Assembly: GCA_028671895.1 (NCBI GenBank)
Contig: CM053810.1
Coordinates: 64,233,501 to 64,297,500, forward strand
Source: Oenanthe sinensis
Lineage: Eukaryota > Streptophyta > Magnoliopsida > Apiales > Apiaceae
Direction: 5' to 3'
DNA length: 64,000 nucleotides
Below the pieces are notes generated by a model that saw only the letters and a list, made by a program, of their open reading frames with translations, was not told the DNA's origin and did no database searches. Below, one piece after another: positions 25,701 to 38,100 of this stretch; position 1 is the first letter of the stretch; the number at the start of each line of letters is the position of its first letter. Both the position numbers and the translations under genes were made by a program.

Positions 25701-26600
25701 GAGGATCCTGTCCCAACTCCCAATCCTATAAATATACTTTCACATTGGAACAGTATAAAAATCAACTCTAATCAAACTCTAAGAATTACGTCGGTTTAAT
25801 TTGATATTAAAAATTACAGATATAAATTTTATGATATCTTACAATTCCAACATTAACTTTGTACTAACCAACTAAAACAACAATTTATATAATTTTACCT
25901 ACATCATTTTAATATAAAAATTATATCAAATTGATATAATGGATTGAAGATACTCTAAATGTATTATATATAGATATATATGCGCGCGCTATGCACACAC
26001 AGCAGGGAATCTTTTATATTAAAAGCTACTCTATAACTTTCAAACAAAAGAAGACAAGAGGAGACGAGCTATAAACAGCTTAAACACAAACAAATTTAGT
26101 ACTTGCAATTTTAGGAAATGCATGATTTTGCACCATGTACTAGAACTAGAACTAGAACATGGTATCGTGTAATGCTTCATATTTTTCTCATCTTTGACCA
26201 AGTTCTATATGAAATATATGAGGTTCATTCTTTTAAAATTTTGGATCTCTTTAACATAGTGCTCTCGATCGAGCTCAAATGCGTCTCCATTAATTACGAC
26301 TTGAGGTGAGGGAGTGAGGGACTATCGCAAAACAATGTGGGAGTTTGTTTCCCTTTAATTTATGAAAATAAGTATTTATTTCCAGAAAAAATGTTAGTAA
26401 AAGCCTTTTTTTATATAGATAAATACTTATTTTTCAAAAATAAATTTAATATTTGGTTTAGTTTTCAGAAACAAGTACTTATTTTCAGAAGAAAGTAGGT
26501 AAATGTGTACTTTTTTTAAAAAATAAGTACTTATTTTCAGAAAATATATTTAGCCAAACCGGTCAAATATAGTCCTCGATCTCCCTGAGTTTTTAATTGT
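22729..26600. other. Intergenic region, no supportable gene
   Basis: 22740-23760 has better base composition than the surroundings, and minus-strand frames at 22933-23436 and 23525-23761 exist. They lack recognisable domains and overlap each other, so a non-coding transcript or chance is as likely as a protein. 24600-26100 shows nothing definite. A repeat at about 26330-26570 is listed separately. Confidence 0.35.
26330..26570. repeat. Dispersed MITE-like repeat, copy 1
   Basis: AATAAGTATTTATTTCC, AAATAAATTTAATATTTGG and AATAAGTACTTATTTTC units occur in the same order as at 36190-36395. The two copies are diverged but collinear, so they are members of one small AT-rich repeat family. Confidence 0.6.
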
Positions 26601-26885
26601 TTAGCTGAAAACTATAACCAAAAAAAAAAAAGCTCTAATAGTTTGTGCACAGACTCCAGAATTCCTATACATTCTGTCACTCTGAGAAATGTCTAAAACA
26701 CCCAGATTAGGACTCCGAACTTCCTCTTTTTCCCACCTTTGATTCTCCAACTATGATGCTGAAAGCAGTGCGAACTTTTAAAATATTTGATGTTTACAAG
26801 CTTGGAAAAATAAAGTGGTAGACAGGTCATCATAATCGATCAAAAAGATCATATACTAATCCAAAGAAAACTACTTTCCTCGTCA

Positions 26886-29646
26886 CTAAGGTCTCATTAG
26901 AGAATGAAAATCATTCTTCTGCAGCCAATTCTTGGGTTTTTCTATATTTTGAGGGAATCCTGATGATGCTGCAGCAGCTGCTACGACTTGAGAAGAACTT
27001 GTTCGCCATTGTTGATTATTACCATTGCTCAAGCTATACATGTATGATTCTCCTCTTTCATTCTCTCCGTTTCGTGCTCCATTGCTGCTGCTTGAAAACT
27101 GATTCTGTACCAGGGAAAGATTAATTTTAATGTATATTCACAAACTAGATTAATTAGATTCAAATAAGAAGAAGCATTTTTTTTAATTGGTATATTATTA
27201 TTTGATCATCTTTTCTGCAGATACCCACTTGATAATTCAGGCGAGGTGGAAACATTTGAAGCACTTGCGGCTCGCTAGCTTTCATAAATTGCTCATATCT
27301 ATGCATTTGATTAGGTCTCAATGAGCTCGAAGACTGAAGGTTTGTGTGGCTTAAAAGTTGCAATGTTTCCATCTGACTTGATCCATCTCTTCTGCCATAG
27401 TCTAACTTACTGCGAATGGATTCTTGCTGCATACTGGGCTGTTGATTTGTTCAAAGCCAGATTTAATTTGTATGATAGCATGTTTAAGTGCAACTTATAT
27501 TTTAATTGAATTAATACAATTTTATAAGTGTACCTTAGGCCTAATTTCCCGTTCCTGCCATTCAAACTGTGTTGAGGAAGAACGTTGATTAATTGCTGTT
27601 TGATCCGCAATTCCACGTTCACTGTGCTTTAAAGCTGAACCGCCTAAACTCAAATCAAGATTGTGGTCCGGTTGGCTACTAGATGATTCTAAACAGCACA
27701 AATAACATTGATTCGGTATGATGAAAATTAATATTTTGATATATATTGTACAAGTATTTTTTTCCAAAGAAAAACAGCCTGCATCCGTACCCGTGGTATT
27801 AAGCTCATTCTCGTAAATACTAGGATCAAAGTTAGTAACAGCTTCCTTCCCATTACACTTGATTGCAGCTTTGTCATAAGCCCTAACATGTAAGGCCAAG
27901 AAGCAATTACTCAAAAATTTCAGATAGTAAATAATGTTTTGAGATAATGGCACAGTTAGGAAGAAAAAAATGAACAAAATTTAACATGCAGCAGTATACT
28001 AGCTCACCTGGCTGCTTCAATTTCCTTATCAAAGAGTCCCAAATATACATACCTATATAAATGCACCGAAAATCGGAAAAATAATATTAGTCCATGAAAG
28101 AAATACCTGAAACAGAACTCTAGAAAATCTGAAAAACCAAATTTCCAAATTGGAAATGCTTGTCGTCTTACTTTTTGCCCAAGAACTGACCCATTCTAGC
28201 TTCCCATCTACCACATTTATGCAAGGTGACTCCCCTGTACTTGGAGCTTCCTCTAGGGAATCCAGTACTCTGTCTCCGCAGTACATGCACAAATTCTTCT
28301 TTGGTTAAATTGCACATCTGTTACATTTCAATAAACACTGTATATCATTAAAATAAACATCTTTTCCATGGTCGTCTCCACTAAAAAAATGCACACTAGA
28401 TGAAAAGAATCAGAATCAGAATCAGAATCAGTAAAGAAAGAAAGAAACATAAAAGATAAGATTTTAGTACTGTTGAAGATAAGGTGCCAATATAGTAGTA
28501 GTGTGTGTGTGCTGACGCACACCAACCTGTTTCAAGTCATCTTCATAATCTCCAAGACTAAAGTTTATGTCAGCTTCCACTCCCCTAAACTTGATTGCTG
28601 CTCTATCATATGCACTACAGAGTATACAATATAAATACATAATATTATCGAAAACTCGGAACATTTTAAATGAAACAAAGGATCAATAAAAAAAAGGGTT
28701 TGAGTTTATGCTAACCGTGCAGCCGCATGTGCCGTGTCGAATCCACCTATCCACAAATAACAAACACCATACTATTTATCAAAATTGACCCTTTAAATTT
28801 TATGAAACAATTAAAGGAAAGGAATAAACTTTTTTAACTTGTAATCAGAAACAGCATCTTTTATTTCTTCTTGTAATAATCCAATTCTAGCCAAAGCAAA
28901 GAAATAAAATACTGATCGGAAAAAAAAAACATACCTAAATAAACTTGTTTACCACAATCCCTGTATCATCAAGAAAAAGATAAATTAACAACTCTGAAAG
29001 ACTGAAACATAAACAAAACATTATATATTTGCATGGATATAAGTGTGTGTGAGACTGTGTGAGGGAGAAAGTAAGAGGAAACCAACCAAATATGTGACTC
29101 CCAACGACCGGTTCGTCGGTAAAAGGTAACACCACGGTACTGTGAGCTTCGAGACCTGGGCCCACGCCGGCTTTTCTTTAACGGAAGTGAAAAGTCGGCG
29201 GCCTTTTCGCCGCCGCCGTTTCCGACAGGTTCCGAGTGGCAGAACTTAACACCAACCCAGTGGGCCCTAGGGAAACTTGTGGTAGTATTTGCAACACTAT
29301 CAACTTTCATAGTTTCCGATGAATCACTCACCGGGAAAAACTGCCGTGTTATTACCGGCGGCTCATTTCCCGACGAGCAGTTGTTTTGACTTACTGAAAA
29401 CCCAAAAATCTTGCTGTTTTGCCTTTTTCCGGCACCGTCTTCTTCTTCTTCTTCGGACCCATCTTCGATAAGTACAGCAGATGAGCTGGAGTTTGATATG
29501 GATCCGACCCGTTTACCCTTATAGTCAAGAATCAAATCATTTTTATGACTTATTGGCGTTGAACACCCTTCTCCTTCTTCTTCTGATTTTTCTTCATCAT
29601 CATTATCATCCATTCTTCGGTTAGGCGAGTCGTTCAAATTCCACAT
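26886..29646 (-). CDS. AP2: APETALA2-like transcription factor (euAP2), miR172-regulated
   Basis: Ten exons: 29646-29087, 28960-28935, 28746-28716, 28614-28527, 28317-28172, 28052-28008, 27882-27791, 27688-27534, 27438-27229 and 27104-26886. All phases match, giving 523 aa. The protein opens MWNLNDSPN (family MWDLN motif), then [26 protein letters not shown] and the basic nuclear signal [10 protein letters not shown] at 157-166. AP2 domain R1 covers about 169-225 and R2 about 260-317. An EAR-type LDLSLG sits at 340-345. The miR172 site lies in the last exon. Known euAP2 proteins act in the nucleus as floral-organ and flowering-time regulators, often as repressors recruiting TOPLESS. The VITRQFFP motif and exon pattern suggest AP2 proper rather than TOE1/2. 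The gene looks intact. Confidence 0.96.
26954..26974 (-). promoter_or_regulatory. miR172 target site in AP2 last exon
   Basis: On the coding strand the sequence reads CTGCAGCATCATCAGGATTC followed by C, encoding AAAASSGF. This is the conserved miR172 complementary site of euAP2 genes. It has no visible lesions, so post-transcriptional control by miR172 is expected. Confidence 0.95.
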
Positions 29647-29815
29647 ATTATATATAATTATAAATATATTAGTAGTGGATGTATCTGTTAATATATATTT
29701 AGATTTTAGAATCTAAGATGATGGCTGTTGTAATGACAAAAACGTTACAACTCATGAAATCTACTCTCACTATGGCAACATTTTTTGATGGAACAAAACT
29801 TGTCTCGCTCTAGTG

Positions 29816-29823
29816 TATTTATA
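29816..29823 (-). promoter_or_regulatory. Candidate TATA box of AP2
   Basis: On the coding strand TATAAATA lies about 170 bases upstream of the AP2 start codon, which would place transcription initiation near 29785-29795. The Harbinger remnant begins about 240 bases further upstream. Confidence 0.5.
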
Positions 29824-30429
29824 TTGTTATTATATAGTTGGGGGTTGGATGAATAAAAAATATAGGAAAAAATGAAATGAGCAACAAAAGAAAAAGGGAA
29901 ACCTAGGAGCCTTTTTTTTGTAACTTTGTAGATTAGCTTCTGCCCTCCTAGGTGTGTTGTTCGTGTAAGTATATATACACAAATGTATCGATGTTTGCAT
30001 CTCGCTAACTAAACCTCCCGAATACAACAAAGACGAGGCCCTGTTTTAGGATGCCTGGCCTACGAGCATCCGGAGCGGTAATATGGTTTGTATGTCCGAA
30101 TAGTACTGTTTTTGGACCCCACCGAAATGACAACAAGTCGAGGTTGGGCGGCAGTAATAGTTGGCCAAGGCAGTCCAACGGGGAATGTCCACTTTCTTTT
30201 CTAATATTTACTTTTTCTATGCCCACAAGTTCATTTACTTTTACATATAATTAAGTTATATTATTTTGGTTAGTAAATATTTAAAACTAATAAAATACGA
30301 TTTAATTTAACTTACATAAATTTAAAGATAATTTTTTCTCATAAACTCAAATAAATGACATAAAATTAAAAAATGAAAAACCTTACAAGAACAACATAAT
30401 TATGATTAAAAACATAAAATTCAAATAAT

Positions 30430-30893
30430 TTAACGGGAATCGTGAAATTGTGAGATGTGCTCCACCAAGTCAGCCTGCAATTGACGATACTTTTGTCGAT
30501 CACGAATCTGGATAGTTCTTTGGATATAGTTTTCATACGGAACAAAAGGCTCCTCGCCTAAATTTGGTTGCGGTATTCCATTTGTTGTGTCATCGTAAGA
30601 TGGTAGCGAACCAAATGGAGTAGCATATGTGTCTCTTTCATCCTCGACAATCATATTGTGCAGTATGATACATTCTCTCATTATTCTAGCGAGATCTCAT
30701 TTATCCCAGAATCGTGCAGGGCCACGTACAATTGCAAAACGAGACTGCAATACACCAAATGCTCGTTCAACATCTTTCCGTTGACCTTCTTGATATTTGG
30801 AAAATAACTTTCTCTTCTCACCTTGTGGACGTGGAATTGTTTTGACAAATGTAGCCCACTCTGGATATATCCCATCAGCTAAATAGTACCCTT
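30430..30893 (-). pseudogene. Harbinger transposase C-terminal remnant
   Basis: The minus strand reads YYLADGIYPEWATFVK, then KDVERAFGVLQSRFAIVRGP and, after an in-frame TGA near 30691, RECIILHNMIVEDERD through to a stop at 30430. These are motifs of the DDE superfamily nuclease (DDE_Tnp_4) C-terminal half. The upstream half including the first catalytic Asp residues is deleted, so the enzyme is dead. Confidence 0.88.
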
Positions 30894-31328
30894 AATTATA
30901 TCTTCCTCCCATTTCCACTGAACAGTATTTTCTCGTATATCTTCAACTTCAACGGAATTATCATTCAAATCTATGACATCTCTACTATTAAAAGTTAAAA
31001 ATTGTGAATGTGGAGATTCTTCGACATTTGTTGGCGTCGGATCATTTTGTGGAAGTGATGTCGTAAAATTTTGGCTATATGGGTAAAGATACATTTGAGA
31101 ATTTTGAGTAAATGGAAATAAATTATTTGAAAATGGAAATAAAGGATTAGGAACTTGTGAATTGAAATTTCGATTTTGTGGGTTCAGAAATTGAGTATTT
31201 TCCATGTTAGCATTTTGAACAAATGGAAAATATGGATTTGGATATTGAAATGAAAATTTTAAATTTGGTGCTTGAGGATTGGGGTTTGAATTTTGTGAAT
31301 TTGGAGGTTGAGAATTATTGGGATTCAT
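30879..31328 (-). pseudogene. Harbinger ORF1 (Myb-like accessory protein) N-terminal remnant
   Basis: The frame starts MNPNNSQPPNSQ, runs through an Asn/Pro/Gln/Phe-rich low-complexity region and reaches QWKWEED, the beginning of the Myb/SANT-like domain of plant PIF/Harbinger ORF1 proteins. It then breaks into transposase-derived sequence and a stop at 30879, so the DNA-binding domain is lost. Family assignment rests on the N-terminal composition and the W-rich start of the domain. Confidence 0.65.
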
Positions 31329-31739
31329 AATTTGGGAATAGAAAATCTGTTGAGAGAAAAAAAAAATATGTTGCTCTTTAGAAAGATGAAGTATGAAATG
31401 AATCAAGCTGATTTACTATTTATAGAGGCTAAAAATGATAACGGGTATATAAATTTAACCGTTGTTATAACAACGACTACATTTATAATTTAAATCAAAC
31501 GGTAACATTTTACATGATAAAAGCTGATAAAAAAAAAGTAGGTGACATCGTGCGTTTTGGAAGTTGTGCCAGTTCAGTTGGCCAAGGCCACTTTGGTGTC
31601 CACTGCCCTGTTTTGTAGCTGCTGTACAACGCATGTGCCCACTATTTTTTTGCCCAAGTCCTCTTTACTTTTCCCAATGTGGGAAGTGGGCAGCTAATTT
31701 TGCACCGCTGCGGATGCTCTAACACCCCCCCTGTTTATC

Positions 31740-33130
31740 GTTAAATAAAAATATTATGAAAATATATTAAAATAAAATAAAATCGTGTTGTTCTGTTCAT
31801 ACATGCATCTCTCCTAAAATATCTTTTACGGAGTACTCTGTATGTATAGATGTGTGAATATATATGAATATACAGGCAAATGTTCAAATAAGAATCTCTA
31901 AACTTAGAATCATTAAAATTTTATATATTAATTAAATCATAACCACTCAATTAACTCTTCATCCTAATACATTCATATCTACTTTTTTTTTTCTCTCTCT
32001 ATCTCTTTTATCTATTTCTTCTGCACATCTTCTTCTCCTCCAGGCCACCATCATCTTTGTTACACCACTATTCTATTATCGTCCATCATCATCATCAACT
32101 ACAGTCATGTTTTCATGATCATTTATTATCATACATACATACATATACATACATCATATAATCATTCCATTTATCAACTCCGGTAAGATGTTCTTCTTCT
32201 CCGATAATACAAAGCGAATCTAATCACCTTTTCACAACGAGAATGATTCAAGTTTGACAATCTTCGTGAACAACGATTATATTATCTCATCACTTCTCTA
32301 CAAACAACAACAATTATACCACAACTACAATGTTCTTATGACCATCAGCATTTTAGATCCATCTAAAATCATTAAACTTATTGTCACTTACTTAGATCCA
32401 GAAAAAAATGATGATTTTCGTTTAAGAAATTTAGTGATTCACGTTTGGATTTTGATGATTTATCATGTTTAAATTTAATGATTTATTGGATTTTCTGAAA
32501 ATGTAATTGGTAGTGATTGTGTGATTGTGTAGGTATTAAACTTGTAAGTGATATTTTGTTAATAATTTTTATGGTGGTTACGAATTAGTGATTGTGGTAA
32601 TGATTGTAATTGTTGGTAACAACATTTATACCACAACTACAATGTTCTTATGACCACCAGCATTTTAGATCCATCATAAAACCATTACACTTACTGTTAC
32701 TTACTTAGATCTAGAAAAAAATGATGATTTTTGTTTAAGAAATTTAGTGATTCGCGTTTGGATTTTGGTGATTCACACTTAGATTTTGATGATTTATCAT
32801 GTTTAAATTTAATGTTTTATTGGATTTTCTGAAAATACAGTTGGTATTGATTGTGAATTTTGTGATTGTGTAGGTATTAAACTTATAAGTGATATTTTTG
32901 TTAATAATTTTTATGATGGTTACGAATTAGTGATTGTGATAATAATTGTAGTTGGTGGTGATGGTGTAGTAATGACAATTGATGGTGTAGTAATAGTGGT
33001 AGCATCATGCTTTTGTTTAAATGATATATAGAATTATAAAATATATATCTACATGTGTATTAAATTTAGTGATTGAGTTTAAATTTAATAATTCTACTTT
33101 AAAATTTTAATTCTAATTACAAGAGTGTTC
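31740..33130. repeat. Tandem duplication of about 311 bp
   Basis: A unit beginning TATACCACAACTACAATG and holding TTAGATCCATC, GAAAAAAATGATGATTTT and TTATTGGATTTTCTGAAAA occurs at about 32315-32625 and 32626-32950. The copies are collinear with small indels. Just upstream (31975-32240) is a CT-rich, CATCAT-rich stretch that resembles a 5'UTR, but no coding frame follows. Confidence 0.75.
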
Positions 33131-34640
33131 TTACCGGAGTTGCTCCTTATATACATATATGCCTCTTTGACTGCTATTTTCTTTTTTTGAACTACTGGTC
33201 AGTGTCAGTGGCCTAGTTTCCTTATGTGTGGACGACGGAAGTGTATGCATGTTTAAATTTTTTTAGTCGAATTTTAGGCGGGGTTGGATTTTAAGAAACA
33301 AAAAATTAGAGAAAAGGTGGGAGCTAGAAATATACTACTCGTAATAATTGAAAAAAATTACAATAGGGTAAGAGAAAAGAGAGACAGAGTCTCTTTCTTA
33401 CACAAGTTTCTCTCACGTTAACCAAATCGAAAAGCATCCTACTACAAGTGGTAATAGACAGCACCAAGACTAAAACATTTCACTCATTACTCAATTACCT
33501 TTATTAGCAAACTAATTATATCTGCTTTCTTTCCATTCATTCAACTACACACGTCACTGTGTTACCTACTGACCCCACTTTCGTGGTCGGTTGGTAAATC
33601 GACTCAAGACACGAGGGTAGTTTGGGTATTAGGGGAGCAAGAATTTTTGCAAGTTAGGGGGGCCAAACCCGGAGGTCACAGAAAAGGAAAATTGAGAATA
33701 ATTGTAAGAAAAGGGAAATTTTCCAGAAACAGTCTAATCCAAGAGTACGGGAATGGCCCACCATTTCCTCTCTTGTTTTACTTCCCGGTTCCCACCAATC
33801 AACCTTCTCCTACAAGGTTATAAATGTACATTGCCCACTCCCCCGTCGGGTTGGCCCGCCAGTAAGCGGGTAGTGAGTATTTTAGTAATTCAACTCAATT
33901 AAATTGGTTTAAATTTTTTTAACTAAACCCATAAAAAATAGATTTATAACTTAATCCTATTTATTTTATATCGATTCGAGTTGGTTTGGATCGATTTGAA
34001 TGGGTTGTTCAAAATATTTAAAATAAAATAAATTTATATAAAGAGAGACCATTTAAGCTGGAGCAACTTCAACATAAACAATTGAAAATATCAGTCATTT
34101 AGTATAAACAAAAACAATCAGAATAATAAATTAAAGTTACTGAAGACGGGCAAAGTGACATGATAAGTTGACCTTTTAACTTTCTGTTGCTAAACTGGTA
34201 TGCCAAATAATCCACACAACAATTATTTATTTAGAAAATTTAATCATTAAAATTAGTAATCTAGAATGAATGATATATAAATTCTACATCAATGATCATA
34301 TATTATAGTCACAGCTTCGCATAAATAAAACAGAAACAAAATTTAAATATTAAAGGATAAAAATCATATACAATCCATCCCAATTATATACATATAATAT
34401 ATAAATTTTGTTATATCAAATCAATTATAGACAGTTGGGTTGGATTAAAAAGGTTATATCCCATGCCCAACCCAAAAAATACGGGTTAAAATTATTTTAA
34501 CTGCAATACATATCAGATTATAATTTTTCAGATCCGATCGGTTGAAATAAGGATAGATTAAGATCGAATTGCTCGAATTTTTTAATCCATACACGCCCAA
34601 GCCCACACTACCTTCCTCTAGTCCTCTGTATATCCGGACC
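33131..34640. other. Intergenic; part resembles hAT element B
   Basis: 33170-33840 is of mixed composition without a frame. 33845-34500 has GGGTTGG and CCCAACCC motifs near both sides (CGGGTTGGCCCGCCAG on the left, CCCATGCCCAACCC on the right), like the subterminal repeats of the element at 21055-21858, so it may be an eroded relative. Confidence 0.35.
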
Positions 34641-35100
34641 ATCTCCGGTAAATAAAATCTAAATAGTGTACCTGTGTCGGTAAATAAAATCAAAATAGTG
34701 TACCTGTCTCTAACACATGGCCAGTGTTATAGAAGTTGACCGATTTTTCAAAAATTTTCGATAAATTCTCGATTAATATTTATAAAATATTTGACCGATA
34801 TGATTTATAAAATTCGATTTATGTTTATAAAATATTTTTAAATAATATGTTCTATAGTAAATTAGATAAATATATTAAATTTTATTATAATAATATAATA
34901 AATCCAATTATTGCTCTAATTAATCCTTCCGATTAATCCCGTTTAGCCAATTAATCCCAAATCGGTACCTTAACCGATAAATTCTGATTCCCGATTGTTA
35001 GTTTAATATAAAAATTATATTAGTTTAATATAAAAAATATATAATATTAGTTTAATATAAAAATTATATTAGTTTAATATAAAAAATATATTATTTATAT
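34640..35100. repeat. Short tandem repeats
   Basis: A unit of about 39 bp (CGGTAAATAAAATC..AAATAGTGTACCTGT) occurs twice at 34647-34712. TTAGTTTAATATAAAAATTA-type units of about 22-25 bp occur four times at about 34999-35095. A CAGTGTTATAGAAGTTG motif at 34722 matches the end of the hAT-like MITE at 52117, followed by similar ATTAATCC/CGATTAAT sequence to about 34990, suggesting an eroded copy. Confidence 0.6.
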
Positions 35101-38100
35101 AACCAATTTCAACTATATTATATTATATATTATAATTAAAAAACTATTATAATAATGCATATTTTTCCAATATTTTGTAAAATAATAAAGAAATAATTTT
35201 TATAAAAAACATGAAGATATATTAAATATTTTGAAAGATACTAAATTTAGAATAAAATTTATACTAAATGAATGTTGACATTAATACGGTGTCATACTAT
35301 TTATTTGATGTAAATTTCACATAAATATAATATTTTATTAAAAATAATTATATATTCAAATTAACACTATTTTATCATCTTGATGCCTTAGCATTTGCTC
35401 ATATACAGTATACTCCTACAAATTATTATAACTAAAATAGCACATTAAAAATAATCATGTGAAGCACATATATGAGTTTAATTTGAAATCTTAATAACTA
35501 AAAATAACTTTTGCAAAAAATTAATATAGAAATGTGATCAAATCTTGTAATATTGACATTAGTTAATTATAATAATTGTCGTTACAAACTGAAATTCAAT
35601 AAAAAATTGAATATAAGCATAACCATACAATTATATAAAGTCTTATAAAATTTTGAAATTATGTATTATATATATATATATATATTGAAATCTATATTAT
35701 TTTATTATATTTGAGATAGTGTGATTTTAGAATTATAATATGATTAAGTAAATATATTATAATAGTTTCATAATTCTAAGATAATTAATTTAGTATAATT
35801 GTTTTTTTTAATTTATTGAGTAAATATTAGTTTAATTAAATATATTATAATAATATTCAAATGTTATTTAATAAGTACAATTTTATATTTCAATCAATGA
35901 TTTAAAATATCAAATTGATAAATAAATTTTGTTAGTACTAATGTGCCTAGCCATGAATATATTTATATGAAATAAAATGATTTTGTGAACTCAATTAAAA
36001 TTACAAAAATTATTGAAAGATTTTATTTTCTAATGAACATTATAGGTCAGTCGAGAATTACTTTTTTATAATTTAGATAAACAAAATATTTCTGATAAGG
36101 GAAAGTTGACGAGGGGATTGTTAAAAAAGAGAGTAACTCTCAACCGGAAACTTTGTTTGTTTTTAGAAAAGCAATCATGGGGGTCGTTTCCACCTAAATT
36201 ACAGAAAGAAATAAGTATTTATTTTTGGAAAAAATTAATAAAAATTTATTTTTTTATATAAAAATTTATTTTTTAAAAATAAATTTAATATTTGGTTTAA
36301 TTTTAAAAAAATAAGTTCTTTTTTTGGAAAAAATAAATAAATGTATACTTTTCAAAAAAATAAATATTTATTTAAAAAAAATAAGTTTAACAAACGGAAA
36401 TATTTATTGTAAGTTTCTTCTCTCCTCGCCTCTGATTTGGCGCACACCCGCGATAGATTTATTTAACACACCTTTCCACTTGTCTCCTATCGCTATATCT
36501 ACATTGAATAATAGATGGATTAAATTATCAAAAAAATCAATAAACTTTTGTGCTAGCGTTTTTCTTCAATATTAAACAAGGAACTAGTGTGGTTAAAAAA
36601 ATATAAGAAATTTGAAAGGTGTGGTTTTATTTGTATATACGAGTAACTAGTGCGGTTATTTTAAACCTAACAACTAGTGTAGTTAAAAAATTAAATTAAA
36701 AACGACATTTAAATCGTATGGTATCTAGTTACTCTAGTATCAAATTTAAACTAATTTTGTTGAACTTGTAGAATTGTATTCAAGTGTAACCTTAATGTAC
36801 CGTCACAATTGAAAATGAGTACTGCTAGAGTCAATAAAATAGTTACAAATTTTTTACTCAAATGAGAAAACGTGTTCTATAAAATGTTTTGATTGATTTT
36901 TTTATTTATATGAAGAGTTAAATTGTTTTTTATTCTTAAAGTTAATAATAATAATAAAAACATACGATATTTGGATAACTTTTTAACAAGTAATTTAAGG
37001 CCCCTAATATTTTTTTTTAAAATTTAATTAAAAACCCTAAATTTATACTATACTATTAAGCCTGAAATATTAAAAATTTTATAGTCGGTAGTAGATTGTG
37101 AATCGGTATTCATGGCCCAGGTTAGTAAATTAATAATTAAACTTAATATGTAAGCAATAGTTTTCTAATTAAATTAATTTTATAACTAAAATATTTGTTA
37201 AACAAAATAATAATTGTATCCACGTTAAATAAAAAAACAAGTAAAATATATAATAAATTATATAAAATATTGAATAAAATTATTATCATTATCATAAAAA
37301 TAAAAATACTTTTAATTTATACAAATAAAATTAATAAAACATTATGAAAAATCCGTAAATTAAACTGGTATATATACACGCGGAGCAACTTTGGTCCACT
37401 AATGTAACTATCACAGCACAAATCTTATCCGCCAGCTTAGCTAATTAATCTTCCGCCCGTTGTGTGTGTCACCCGTATAATCACACCGTTAATTATCTTT
37501 TTACCAAAAAAGACTGCACCCCCCATTAAAAAAAGACTTTAGCAGTTTAGCTACACGTTACAATGTTACATAGTAAGAAAATCCTATTTGAACAAAAACA
37601 ATTATCAAATTAAGTAATTAAAAATGAAATTATTTCCTATTTTGATATGTCAACTCATACACTGGGTATCTTGCAAAACCACCAAGCTTCCTTTTTCTTG
37701 CAAGTACTCCATCAATGATCAGGTATCGGAGTTATCTTTCTTTAGCAGTTTGCAATAAATCATGTTTATTAAAATTTTATTGACTTAATTAACATATATA
37801 TTAAATATACTAACTTTAGTACAAATTGTGATAGTATCAAGTCGGTAAATACTTTAAATCGATCAACACCATAAGTACAAGGTAGGTTTTTGCGGAAATG
37901 AGGAAAGCTGTAGAGCATGACCGCCTAAGATTACGATTTATGATCAAGAAATACACAGAGTAGAAATAGACGAAACTATTGTAAAGGATATCGGTGAAGT
38001 TTCTTTTACCTACATAATTTGCTTCTGCCTTTCATTCAATGAAATTAAAACCTAGAAAGTGAATAGTGAATCATGCATCTAAATTTGTATCTATATAAAC

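Larger units (their letters stand above)
30064..31719 (-). mobile_element. Internally deleted PIF/Harbinger transposon
   Basis: The ends are inverted repeats: GAGCATCCGGAGCGGT at 30064 and, on the other strand, GAGCATCCGCAGCGGT ending at 31719. TAA at 31720-31722 and TAC at 30061-30063 are the likely eroded 3-bp TWA target duplication. On the minus strand the element carries the start of the accessory ORF1 (31330-30880) joined to the last third of the DDE transposase (30890-30430). The middle of both genes is missing. Confidence 0.85.
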
